From a virus, in IMG/VR virus record IMGVR_UViG_3300025889_000550, positions 1-32,057 of that record: 32,057 nt of DNA; one strand, 5' to 3'. Positions 16,112 to 23,832 of the stretch are shown here, piece after piece (the stretch's first letter is position 1; each line of letters begins with the position of its first letter). A program made the translations under genes and the position numbers. The notes beneath the pieces are model-generated. The model had not been told where the DNA came from, made no database searches, and worked only from the letters and a program-made list of their open reading frames with translations.

Positions 16112-16325
16112 AAGCGATAAGTGTTTCAACTTGCATCCTGGGCAGATCACCGCGCATGAAGGCAACGGCATCAGCCACCAACGCATGATACTCCGCCGTG
16201 GTGAGCCGCCTTAACGCTCTGTCACGAATGAACGCAGCACGGGATGTGCCAGCGCTAGCGGCTTGGTGGTCCAATGCCGCCAGATCGGTGGCTTCAAAAC
16301 GGACTTTGATCTCTTGCATGGGCAT
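16047..16325 (-). CDS. Ribbon-helix-helix (Arc/CopG-like) protein
   Basis: In this 92-residue protein, residues about 6-40 (IKVRFEATDLAALDHQAASA, then GTSRAAFIRDRALRRL) have the beta strand, helix, turn, helix pattern of RHH DNA-binding proteins. The remaining part is helical (YHALVADAVAFMRGDLPRMQ). It is the first gene after a 188 bp repeat-rich spacer, which is a natural place for its own operator. It could repress the clamp-to-tail genes; this is inference. Confidence 0.75.
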   Translation of the reverse strand: MPMQEIKVRFEATDLAALDHQAASAGTSRAAFIRDRALRRLTTAEYHALVADAVAFMRGDLPRMQVETLIAYVITRLDQHPSQAVAGHQPTP

Positions 16326-16513
16326 TTGGAGGTTGGACGAAGTTAGACGCCTTGGTATGACTGGGTTTGTCCGACCGTCTAACCAACCTAACCTCTTAAA
16401 GAGAATAAGTAAATAGAGGAGTAGGGGGGGGTGTGGGGTAACTCTCTAAGGGAGGTAGGTCGGACCGGAGGTTAGGCGGCTGAGATCCACTGCGCCAGAA
16501 TGGATCCCGCCGC
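16326..16513 (-). promoter_or_regulatory. Repeat-rich spacer between primase and second RHH gene
   Basis: This is the longest spacer on the minus-strand side. GTTAGACG occurs at 16342-16349 (plus) and at 16376-16383 (minus), forming a dyad; a third copy (minus, 16531-16538) is in the primase 3' end, and a GTTAGGCG variant is at 16471-16478. GGTCGGAC occurs inverted at 16369-16376 and 16458-16465. CTCTTAAAGAG and a run of eight G (16424-16431) lie between. It probably holds a promoter/operator or processing site for the genes below. Confidence 0.5.
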
Positions 16514-18550
16514 CTAGCCCTTAGGTTGGTCGTCTAACTGGTAGTACCAGCGGCGCTTGCCGGATGATTCGCGACGTTTGGTCCAACCCAGCTCTTTGAG
16601 GATGGATGCAACCTGCATCTGGTCCACTTTGGTCTGGCGCTCCATCGGCTTTTGTATAGCCTTTGCAAGGATCTCTTCAGAGGTCAATACATCAGCAGAT
16701 CGCCGATCTGTTAAGTAGGTAAGGATAGCTAGCCGCCATGGTGATTCAATCATGTAAGTATCATTTTCCTGCTGCACTGCAAGTTCCATTGCAACTGGCA
16801 AACGATTAGTTTCACCATTTCGATATGCGTGGACAGCAGCGGACCAGATCGCATCGCGCTCCATGAGCAGCATGGCGGTGTTAATTTGATCAACTTGTGT
16901 TTTGGTTGTAGGTATCACCCAGAAGCGACGGTTTCCGGTTTCATCAACCAAGAATCCCGTAGTCTTATTGGTGGTACCAACAATAATGCCACGCCTAGGA
17001 AATGCCTCAACGGCCTTGCCGTATGGCACCCTCAGTAAGTCAATAGCTTGCGAGAGGAATGCCTTTACCTGACCGGCATGTTTGCGGTTAGTGATGTGAT
17101 CTAATTCTGCCCATTCCATAATCCATGAGCGATGCAAAACCATGACATCATCCTTGGTGCTGATGTCACCTAAAGCATCGGAATAGAACGGACCGCCTAA
17201 ACATCCCCAGAAACTAGACTTATAAGCACCTTGATCGCCCATGATTACGCAAGCGGTGTCATGCTTGTAACCAGGGTCAAAAGCACGAGCAACAGCACCA
17301 ATTAGCGTGCGTTTTAGCATCTCGTCGTAGATGGTGGTGCCGTCATCACCTGGCCGGAGATAGGCGGTAGCCAGACCATCGATGTAGGTCGGCTCAACAT
17401 GTCGCTCGCAATGGAGCAGGTATTCGGTGACAGGGTTGTAGGGATTTTCATTGGCTACCTGCACAAGGCAATCAATGGCTAGTTCTTTGCCGACCTTGTA
17501 ACCCATTTCGGCCAGCTTGAGGTAAAAACGATCAGCGCCATCAATGGCCTTTTCTTTGATCTCGATCTGCTGGGTGAAGACGTTGTAGCGAATCTCATCG
17601 GCTTGACTACGCAGCAGCGCTAGCAGCTCTGCAGTTTCCAGCTTTTCGGGTTTGGTGATGATGGGCGGCTTGCTATCCCCATTTGCCACGCTGCGGCTCG
17701 GTTCTTGCCGTTGCGACCGCCACCCATCCTTCTTGGCCATATCGCCAAGGGTGCCAAGGCTGATGCCGGACTTTTTGAAACTCTTCCACTTGCGCTGGCA
17801 GTCGCTGGGCTTGTGCTTGTTGGACTGCGCCGACCAGTGTTCCCAGTCGCCTAGAAGGCTGTCATCGCCGACGCTATGGAGCGCCATGCCAACTGCTAAC
17901 CAGTCGTCGTAATCATCAGCGCGACTAGCCGACAGGGCCTCTAGGTATGACCGCGCCCTAGCTGCATCATCAGATGCCACCAGCAATGGTGCCGGCTGTG
18001 CCACCGGCTTGAGCATTTTCTCTATGAGGCAAAGCGGCGCTTCTGCTAGGTCGAGGTCTTCGGGGCTGTATTTGGTGACCCAGTGATAGCCGGTAGTGGT
18101 TGGGTGCGCACCAGCTACAACAGATTGGCAACCAGTCCAGCGGAGCTCCACTTGCTCGGGTTTGCCTTCGGAGTCGGTGACACCGGTCTTGTATTTGCGT
18201 GTGGCAATGTCTGGCCAATACTGCTCTGGTACGCGGTAAATGACCTGAAACCTGCCATCACGACCACTGGTAACGGTCCACGACCGCGGCAATGACGACA
18301 TGGGACAACCCCAGTCGCGCAGGATGGTGCTGGCGCTGCGGCCATCGTGATCAAGAAACAACAGACCACCGGATGGAACACCGCAGCACACGCCAATGGC
18401 TTTGGCGCTGCCAGCTTCTAGCTCAACCTGCAGGCCGGCCTTGTCGAGTGGCCGCTCCTGCCATTTGGTTTGGTATGGCCGCTTCTGATCATCGACAGCA
18501 ACATATCCCCACCCATCGGGTAGGCGTGCAAGCTCTTCGGATAGGGTCAT
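16514..18550 (-). CDS. Primase-polymerase / VirE-type helicase fusion
   Basis: This 678-residue replication protein has three parts. Residues about 1-180 are a bifunctional primase/polymerase N-terminal (Prim-Pol) domain with the metal-binding LLFLDHDG (Asp67, Asp69). Residues about 198-278 are a PriCT-2-type domain (YLEALSASRADDYDDWLAVG; WKSFKKSGISLGTLGDMAKK). Residues about 390-560 are a VirE-family P-loop ATPase with GDQGAYKSS at 438-446, IMEWAELD at 477-484 and GTTNKTTGFLVDETGNRRFW. The Walker A has Ala where Gly is usual before Tyr-Lys, but Lys and Ser are kept. It would unwind and prime the phage origin. Its ATG overlaps the stop of the small RHH gene. Confidence 0.92.
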   Translation of the reverse strand: MTLSEELARLPDGWGYVAVDDQKRPYQTKWQERPLDKAGLQVELEAGSAKAIGVCCGVPSGGLLFLDHDGRSASTILRDWGCPMSSLPRSWTVTSGRDGRFQVIYRVPEQYWPDIATRKYKTGVTDSEGKPEQVELRWTGCQSVVAGAHPTTTGYHWVTKYSPEDLDLAEAPLCLIEKMLKPVAQPAPLLVASDDAARARSYLEALSASRADDYDDWLAVGMALHSVGDDSLLGDWEHWSAQSNKHKPSDCQRKWKSFKKSGISLGTLGDMAKKDGWRSQRQEPSRSVANGDSKPPIITKPEKLETAELLALLRSQADEIRYNVFTQQIEIKEKAIDGADRFYLKLAEMGYKVGKELAIDCLVQVANENPYNPVTEYLLHCERHVEPTYIDGLATAYLRPGDDGTTIYDEMLKRTLIGAVARAFDPGYKHDTACVIMGDQGAYKSSFWGCLGGPFYSDALGDISTKDDVMVLHRSWIMEWAELDHITNRKHAGQVKAFLSQAIDLLRVPYGKAVEAFPRRGIIVGTTNKTTGFLVDETGNRRFWVIPTTKTQVDQINTAMLLMERDAIWSAAVHAYRNGETNRLPVAMELAVQQENDTYMIESPWRLAILTYLTDRRSADVLTSEEILAKAIQKPMERQTKVDQMQVASILKELGWTKRRESSGKRRWYYQLDDQPKG

Positions 18551-18711
18551 CGCTTAGTCGCTGGCAGGATGCCGTGCAGGTGCAGATCAAGCGACTGCTC
18601 CAGTAGCAACCGTATGGCAGTGGCACGGCTCATGCGATCACCACGCCAGGAATCAAGGCGCCGTTGCAGGTCGGCGGTGAGGCGTATATGGGTTGGATGG
18701 CTAAGGCGCAC
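18547..18711 (-). CDS. Small ribbon-helix-helix protein at head of the minus-strand operon
   Basis: The product is 54 residues from a GTG at 18711, read as MRLSHPTHIRLTADLQRRLD, then SWRGDRMSRATAIRLLLEQS. The pattern of strand, helix, short turn, helix is that of small CopG/Arc proteins. An in-frame TAG upstream limits the start; GTG is the best candidate and no clear ribosome site is seen. The TGA overlaps the primase ATG (ATGA). It lies next to the divergent region with a perfect dyad and may bind it as an autoregulator (inference). Confidence 0.68.
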   Translation of the reverse strand: MRLSHPTHIRLTADLQRRLDSWRGDRMSRATAIRLLLEQSLDLHLHGILPATKR

Positions 18712-18728
18712 GATGCTGGGCGAGGTGC

Positions 18729-18757
18729 TTGCACACTGTAGCAGCGGCTGCTACGGT
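18729..18757 (+). promoter_or_regulatory. Promoter-like elements for the plus-strand operon
   Basis: TTGCAC (18729-18734) and TACGGT (18752-18757) are 17 nt apart, upstream of the ATG at 18769. Each matches the sigma-70 consensus only partly. The perfect dyad 18738-18754 fills the spacer, which would allow control by a bound regulator. The transcription start would be very near the ATG. Confidence 0.4.
18738..18754. promoter_or_regulatory. Perfect 17 bp dyad, candidate operator
   Basis: GTAGCAGC, one G, then GCTGCTAC: 8 bp arms that are exactly complementary. It lies in the 57 bp between the divergent starts at 18711 (minus) and 18769 (plus), overlapping the promoter-like spacer. Size and symmetry fit a dimeric repressor site. 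The binding protein is unknown; the adjacent RHH protein is the first candidate. Confidence 0.6.
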
Positions 18758-18768
18758 GGCAAGGCCAG

Positions 18769-21036
18769 ATGGCTGCCATGACCTACCAAGACTTCCTTGC
18801 TTCAAAGTCCACTGCCTGCGCACCTGCAGGATTTGACCCGACTAGCTTCACAGCGCCGCTGTTTCCATTTCAGCGGGACATTGTGACAATGGCCTGCCGC
18901 GTTGGCAGGTTCTGCATCTGGGCTGATTGCGGCATGGGTAAAACCGCCATGCAGTTGGAGTGGGCGCATCAAGTGCATCAGAGCACTGGCGGCAATGTGC
19001 TGGTACTAGCGCCGCTTGCTGTTGCCCACCAGACAGTGCGCGAGGGTGCCAAGTTTGATATTGCCTGCAGCTTTGCGGCGACGCAATCTGAGGTGAAGCC
19101 TGGCATCACGATCACCAACTACGAGAAGCTCAGCCATTTTGATCCTGCCAGCTTCCAAGGAGTAGTGCTTGACGAGAGCAGCATCCTCAAGGCATACACC
19201 GGCAAGATCCGCAACCAGATCATCTTTAGTTTTAGCCAGACGCCATTTCGGCTGGCTTGTTCAGCGACACCAGCACCTAATGACCACATGGAGCTAGGCA
19301 ACCACGCTGAGTTTATTGGCGTGATGACTAGGACTGAGATGCTGGCTATGTTCTTCGTGCATGACGGTGGCGACACTGCCAAGTGGCGCATCAAAGGGCA
19401 CGCCAAAAGCAAGTTCTGGGAATGGGTATGCAGTTGGGCGGTAACCATCCGCAAACCATCAGACCTTGGCTATGAGGATGGCGACTTCATCCTGCCGGAG
19501 CTGCAGATCAGTGACTGCACGGTGGAAACACCACGCGAAGCAGTAGCAGATGATGCTGGCCAGATGGCGCTGTTTGCTATGGAAGCGCGGACGCTCAACG
19601 ATCAACGCCAGGTGCGTAAGGCATCGCTGCAGATGCGGGTTGATGCTGCTGCGGCACTAGCCAACAGCAACGGTGAGCAGTGGTTGGTGTGGTGCAATCT
19701 GAACGATGAATCCAAAGCGCTTGCTGCTGCTATTGATGGCGCCGTTGAGGTGTCAGGTAGCGATAGCGATGACCACAAGCGGCAATCAGCTATCGACTTT
19801 CAAGATGGCAAGATCCGCGTATTGGTTAGCAAGCCCAGCATCTTTGGCTTTGGGCTCAACTTTCAAAGTTGCCATAATGTTGCATTTGTTGGGCTAAGCC
19901 ACAGCTACGAGGCTTTCTATCAAGCCATCCGTAGGTGTTGGCGATTTGGCCAGCAGCAACCAGTTAATGCGCACATTATCTACGACGTAGGCGAAGGTCG
20001 CGTCATTGAAAACATTCGCCGCAAAGAAGCGGACAGCATCGCCATGGCTGAATCAATGGTTGTCATCATGAAACAACAAACAATGGAACAGCTCAAGAAG
20101 ATCCAACGTCAAGTTGCACCGCACATTACAGAGCATCAGTCAGGTGACAACTGGGATATGTACATGGGCGACTGCGTTGAGAGTATCAAGCAGCTCGACT
20201 CAGATAGCATCCACTACAGCATCTTTAGCCCGCCATTTGCGTCGCTTTACACCTACTCCAATAGCGACCGCGACATGGGCAATAGCCGCACTGAGCAGGA
20301 GTTCTTTGATCACTTTGCGTTTCTAGCAACAGAGCTGCATCGGGTGATGATGCCTGGCCGACTGATCAGTTTTCATTGCATGAATCTGCCCAGTAGCAAA
20401 GAGCGTGATGGATTCATTGGCGTCAAGGACTTCCGTGGTGACATGCTGCGGATATTCCAATCTGCGGGCTTTGTATTCCATAGCGAGGTCTGCATCTGGA
20501 AAGATCCGGTTACCGCGATGCAGCGCACTAAGGCCATTGGGTTGCTGCATAAGCAAGTGCGCAAGGACTCAGCGCTTAGCCGTCAGGGCATCCCGGATTA
20601 TTTGGTAACGGTGCGCAAGCTGGGCGAGAATACTGAGCCAGTTGCTGGGCCGTTTACTGAGTTTGCAGGCGAGAATCCACCACCTAAAAGTGGCGATGCC
20701 ATCAAGGATTCAATTAACATCTGGCAGCGGTATGCCAGCCCGGTATGGATGGACATCAACCCATCGGATACGTTGCAGTACCGCAGCGCAAGGGCTAATG
20801 AGGATGAGCGGCACATTTGCCCGCTGCAGTTAGAGGTGATCCGCCGTGGGATGCAGCTATGGAGCAATCCAGGCGATTTGGTGCTTAGTCCGTTTGCTGG
20901 TATCGGCAGCGAGGGCTACGTCAGCCTGCAGATGCAGCGCCGGTTTGTTGGATTTGAGCTGAAGCCCAGCTACTTCAATTGCGCCGCCAAGAACCTGAGC
21001 ATGGTCGAGTCGCATAAGCAGGGTGAGCTGGTATGA
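18769..21036 (+). CDS. SNF2-like helicase fused to beta-class DNA methyltransferase
   Basis: This single 755-residue chain has two enzymes. Residues about 30-430 are a superfamily 2 helicase/translocase: GMGKT at 55-59, VVLDESS at 132-138, SAT at 165-167, and QAIRRCWRFGQ (motif VI) at 385-395. Residues about 460-745 are an SAM-dependent amino-methyltransferase with motif IV SPPF at 487-490, a motif X-like RHICPLQLEVIRR at 681-693, motif I LSPFAGIGS at 706-714 and motif II FELKPSY. The IV-before-I order is the beta class; SPP(F/Y) is more often seen in N4-cytosine than N6-adenine enzymes. No nuclease domain is present. It may modify phage DNA while moving along it. Its stop overlaps the next ATG. 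AAGG lies before the start. Confidence 0.9.
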   Translation: MAAMTYQDFLASKSTACAPAGFDPTSFTAPLFPFQRDIVTMACRVGRFCIWADCGMGKTAMQLEWAHQVHQSTGGNVLVLAPLAVAHQTVREGAKFDIACSFAATQSEVKPGITITNYEKLSHFDPASFQGVVLDESSILKAYTGKIRNQIIFSFSQTPFRLACSATPAPNDHMELGNHAEFIGVMTRTEMLAMFFVHDGGDTAKWRIKGHAKSKFWEWVCSWAVTIRKPSDLGYEDGDFILPELQISDCTVETPREAVADDAGQMALFAMEARTLNDQRQVRKASLQMRVDAAAALANSNGEQWLVWCNLNDESKALAAAIDGAVEVSGSDSDDHKRQSAIDFQDGKIRVLVSKPSIFGFGLNFQSCHNVAFVGLSHSYEAFYQAIRRCWRFGQQQPVNAHIIYDVGEGRVIENIRRKEADSIAMAESMVVIMKQQTMEQLKKIQRQVAPHITEHQSGDNWDMYMGDCVESIKQLDSDSIHYSIFSPPFASLYTYSNSDRDMGNSRTEQEFFDHFAFLATELHRVMMPGRLISFHCMNLPSSKERDGFIGVKDFRGDMLRIFQSAGFVFHSEVCIWKDPVTAMQRTKAIGLLHKQVRKDSALSRQGIPDYLVTVRKLGENTEPVAGPFTEFAGENPPPKSGDAIKDSINIWQRYASPVWMDINPSDTLQYRSARANEDERHICPLQLEVIRRGMQLWSNPGDLVLSPFAGIGSEGYVSLQMQRRFVGFELKPSYFNCAAKNLSMVESHKQGELV

Positions 21037-22379
21037 ACCTCCGCCCTTACCAAATCCAGCTCATCACCGACATCCGCCTGCAATACCAGCTAGGCCACCG
21101 CAAGGTGCTGGCAGTGCTGCCCACTGGTGCTGGCAAGACCGTCTGCTTTAGCCACATCGCTCAAGCTGCTGCCCGCAAAGGCAACCGCGTGCTTATTGCG
21201 GTGCACCGGCAGGAGCTACTGGATCAAGCGTGCCGCGCACTACCCATGCCACATGGTGTGATCGCCGCTAGCCGCGCCATGGACCTATCTGCAGCGGTGC
21301 AGGTGGCCAGTGTGCAGACCTTGGCTCGCAGGCTCCACAAGCTGCCGCGTGACTTCTTCCAACTGGTGATCATCGACGAGGCGCACCACAGCAATGCGAA
21401 ATCTTGGGCTCAGACATTGGAGCACTTCCAATCTGCGCACCTGCTGGGTGTCACTGCTACACCGATCAGGCTCGATGGCCGCGGCCTTGGCGAGCACTAC
21501 CAGATCATGGTGGAAGGTCCCAGCGCTGCATGGCTAACCGATAACGGCTTCCTAGCTAGCGCACGAGTGCTGGCGCCACCAGGGTTTGATACCACCGGCT
21601 TGCGTAAGCGGATGGGTGACTTTGACACCCGCGAGGCTGAGCATCGGGTCGGCACCATCATGGGTGACTGCCTTAGCCACTACCGCAAGCACCTAGATGG
21701 CCAAACGGCAATTGCGTTCTGCTGCTCAGTGGCACATGCGGAGGCAGTGGCAAGGCTATTCATGGGTGCCGGCATCCCAGCCGCCAGCATCGACGGCAGC
21801 ATGACCAGCGAGCAACGCCGTGACCTGCTGCAGGCGCTAGGCACCGGAAGGATTAAGGTGCTCACCTCCTGCGCACTTATAGGTGAAGGCGTGGATGTCC
21901 CCAGCGTTGGTGGCTGCATCCTGCTTAGGCCTACCGCTAGCACCAGCTTGCACCTGCAGATGATCGGCCGATGCCTTAGGCCATCACCGGGCAAGGCCGC
22001 TGCGGTGGTGCTCGATCATGTCGGCAACACCTTGCGGCTCGGCCACCACCTAGAACCACGTGAATGGACGCTAGACGGCCTGGCCAAGCGCGACCGCTCC
22101 GCCGCGCCATCGGTGAAGGTGTGTCCTAACTGCTTCGCTGCAATGGCCAGCCAGGCCAAGCAGTGCGGTGAATGCGGCCATACGTTTGCGGCTGAGGCAC
22201 GCGAGCTGCAGCAGGTGGAGGGTGAGCTGGTTGAGCTTCAGAGGCAGCAGGCTAAGCGGGAGCAAGGTGGGGCGCAAACGCTTGAGCAGTTGCGGCAGCT
22301 AGCGCAGCAACGAGGATATAAAGTTGGCTGGGCCGAACGCGTGTATCAGGCAAGGTTGGCCAAGCGGTATGGCGTCTGA
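21033..22379 (+). CDS. DEAH-box helicase with C-terminal zinc ribbon
   Basis: This 448-residue superfamily 2 helicase has LRPYQIQLITDI (Q-like motif), PTGAGKT at 30-36, IIDEAHH (DEAH at 115-118), VTATP at 140-144, TSCALIGEGVDVPSV (motif V region) and QMIGRCLRP at 309-317 (motif VI). A treble-clef/zinc ribbon follows, CPNC at 364-367 and CGEC at 378-381, then a Gln/Glu-rich helix. This is the SSL2/UvsW-like arrangement used in recombination-dependent replication or fork repair. It is coupled by ATGA to the helicase-methyltransferase gene and overlaps the nuclease gene by 11 bp. Confidence 0.9.
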   Translation: MNLRPYQIQLITDIRLQYQLGHRKVLAVLPTGAGKTVCFSHIAQAAARKGNRVLIAVHRQELLDQACRALPMPHGVIAASRAMDLSAAVQVASVQTLARRLHKLPRDFFQLVIIDEAHHSNAKSWAQTLEHFQSAHLLGVTATPIRLDGRGLGEHYQIMVEGPSAAWLTDNGFLASARVLAPPGFDTTGLRKRMGDFDTREAEHRVGTIMGDCLSHYRKHLDGQTAIAFCCSVAHAEAVARLFMGAGIPAASIDGSMTSEQRRDLLQALGTGRIKVLTSCALIGEGVDVPSVGGCILLRPTASTSLHLQMIGRCLRPSPGKAAAVVLDHVGNTLRLGHHLEPREWTLDGLAKRDRSAAPSVKVCPNCFAAMASQAKQCGECGHTFAAEARELQQVEGELVELQRQQAKREQGGAQTLEQLRQLAQQRGYKVGWAERVYQARLAKRYGV

Positions 22380-22746
22380 GCAATCCATCCAGCAACACAT
22401 CCGCCTGACCTGCGGCGCGGGTAACACCAGGCTGTTCCGCAATAACACCGGAGTGCTGCGCGATTACCACGGCAGGCCGGTGAGCTTCGGACTTGCTAAA
22501 GGCAGCGCTGACCTGATCGGCTGGGCTAGCCGCGTCATCACCCCGGAGATGGTCGGCCAGCGTGTTGCGGTGTTTACCAGCATCGAAGTCAAGACCGCTA
22601 GCGGCAGGCTGCGGCCAGAACAGAAGCAGTGGCTGGATGCAGTGCAAGCAGCAGGTGGCATCGCTGGTGTGGCGCGGTCGGTTGATGATGCAAATGCACT
22701 ACTTATCAATGGAATCCATTGCGGCGCAACGGATCTGACCCTGTAG
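22369..22746 (+). CDS. VRR-NUC domain nuclease
   Basis: The product is 125 residues from the ATG at 22369 (MASEQSIQQHIRL). The PD-(D/E)xK core is visible: GLAKGSADLIGW (Asp48), SIEVKTASGRL (Glu73, Lys75), then PEQKQWLDAVQAAGG and GVARSVDDA. VRR-NUC proteins act on flaps, junctions or as stand-alone phage nucleases. Being last of three overlapping genes after two helicases suggests joint action on branched or unmodified DNA. The longer upstream frame was rejected because it lies inside the helicase gene. Confidence 0.9.
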   Translation: MASEQSIQQHIRLTCGAGNTRLFRNNTGVLRDYHGRPVSFGLAKGSADLIGWASRVITPEMVGQRVAVFTSIEVKTASGRLRPEQKQWLDAVQAAGGIAGVARSVDDANALLINGIHCGATDLTL

Positions 22747-22797
22747 TACATCCGCTCACCCCTGATTGTGACCCGATGTAACGCGAGGCAGTGTGAC

Positions 22798-22825
22798 ACC
22801 TGTGGAAATCGACTTTTTCACAGGT
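22798..22825 (+). repeat. Hairpin downstream of the VRR-NUC gene
   Basis: Arms ACCTGTGGAAA and TTTTCACAGGT pair over 11 positions (one G-T wobble) around a 6 nt loop. No T run follows, so a standard intrinsic terminator is doubtful; an RNA processing site or a protein-binding dyad is possible. Confidence 0.6.
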
Positions 22826-22901
22826 ACATGCGGATACATTCCCTGAGATCCCAGCCGCCGCAATGTATTTCAGCAATAGTGCATCTGATCTAGCCCGTCA
22901 G

Positions 22902-22926
22902 TTTTGGCATCCAAGTGATACCAAAA
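22902..22926. promoter_or_regulatory. Imperfect dyad TTTTGG..CCAAAA
   Basis: TTTTGG, one mismatch, ATC, a 5 nt centre, GAT, one mismatch, CCAAAA. The half-site TTGGCATC recurs inverted at 23033-23040. This looks like a repressor or initiator site cluster; the binding protein is not identified. Confidence 0.45.
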
Positions 22927-23138
22927 TCAGCGGCCCTTGTGCCAGTTGGCGCCAGAACCGTGTGCAAGGAGTGTGCCAGTTCTTGCTTATGGTGACACTT
23001 ACTTATTGGCACGCGCCCGCCAAGATCCCAGTGATGCCAACGGGTTTGGCCGTTCTTGGTACCCCTGTATCAGTTGGCGGTGCGTGACATCGGGTGACGT
23101 TATGGCGCACGCTGATAGGGCACCACGCACCACACGTC

Positions 23139-23321
23139 ATGGGCGTCATCGCCGACACGCTCCGCGCCACCCTCCGGGACATGGCCCAGAGCGATGCCCG
23201 TCTTTACCGCGGGCTGGCCACCGAGCTGGGCACCACGCCCGCTCAGGCGGCACTCCCCACGGAGGAGATCGCAGCCGCCATCGCGCTCCTTGAGGCGCAT
23301 GGCTACACGGTCACTCGTTGA
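23139..23321 (+). CDS. Small hypothetical protein, GC-rich block
   Basis: The product is 60 residues from the ATG at 23139 (MGVIADTLRATLRDMAQSDA...). A GTG at 23094 would add 15 residues. It is helical with LPTEEIAAAIALLEAHGYTV at the end. No family recognised. It opens a stretch visibly richer in G and C than its flanks. Confidence 0.6.
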   Translation: MGVIADTLRATLRDMAQSDARLYRGLATELGTTPAQAALPTEEIAAAIALLEAHGYTVTR

Positions 23322-23383
23322 CCATCGCGGGCGCCACACGGCGCCCCATCACCTGACTCACGCACCGCGCCACACGCCACGCC

Positions 23384-23626
23384 ATGGACCACGCCACCCC
23401 CACTGACACCGACGCCCTGATGGCAGAGGTGGACGCCCTGCTGGAGCAGGTCGCCGCCACCGACGCCCGGCTGGACGCACTGCTCGACGGCTGGACGCCA
23501 CGGCCCGCCACGGCCCTGCGCCGGCTCCAGCGCACCGCTCGGCACACGGCCCGGTTGTCGGCCCTAGTGGAGCGCCAGCAGGCGGCCCTGGCCGCCCAGC
23601 TGGACGCCATGGAGCAGGACGCCTGA
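23384..23626 (+). CDS. Small coiled-coil protein, GC-rich block
   Basis: This 80-residue protein is one long Ala/Leu/Asp/Arg helix (ALMAEVDALLEQVAATDARL; then ARLSALVERQQAALAAQLDA), probably a coiled-coil. The third codon positions are strongly G or C. No family recognised; possible accessory or regulatory partner. Confidence 0.7.
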   Translation: MDHATPTDTDALMAEVDALLEQVAATDARLDALLDGWTPRPATALRRLQRTARHTARLSALVERQQAALAAQLDAMEQDA

Positions 23627-23667
23627 GCGGTTCCCGTCCGCCACCTCGTCACACTGACTGAACACCG

Positions 23668-23832
23668 ATGACTGACTACGACATGCACGACCTGATCCGG
23701 GATCAACTGACCGGGATCTACGTCGATCTCACCGCTCTGGGACTGATGCCGGAGCAGTACGACCAGCGACTGACTCAGGCGCTCCAGCTGCTGCGCGACG
23801 CCCGAGCCCTGCTGGAGGAGTGCCATGCCTGA
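23668..23832 (+). CDS. Small hypothetical protein, GC-rich block
   Basis: This 54-residue acidic, helical protein (MTDYDMHDLIRDQLTGIYVD..., ending LLRDARALLEECHA) has a stop overlapping the start of the zinc-finger gene by 8 bp. The composition and length are those of many small cyanophage or cyanobacterial accessory proteins. Function unknown. Confidence 0.65.
   Translation: MTDYDMHDLIRDQLTGIYVDLTALGLMPEQYDQRLTQALQLLRDARALLEECHA

Larger units (their letters stand above)
22747..23138 (+). promoter_or_regulatory. Non-coding spacer with hairpin and repeated half-sites
   Basis: About 390 bp without a convincing gene. It holds a strong hairpin at 22798-22825, an imperfect dyad at 22902-22926, CAGTTGGCG at 22943-22951 and 23071-23079, GTGCCAGTT at 22939-22947 and 22973-22981, and GATGCCAA at 23033-23040 (inverse of TTGGCATC at 22904-22911). 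This is the largest gap on the plus-strand side and a candidate regulatory region or replication origin. Confidence 0.5.

Noticed and set aside
22798-22825. Rho-independent terminator
   Set aside because: The stem is good but no T run follows in either direction.
22863-23087. Plus-strand frame of 74 codons in the spacer
   Set aside because: No ribosome site, no family look, and its DNA is built of repeated half-sites; treated as non-coding.
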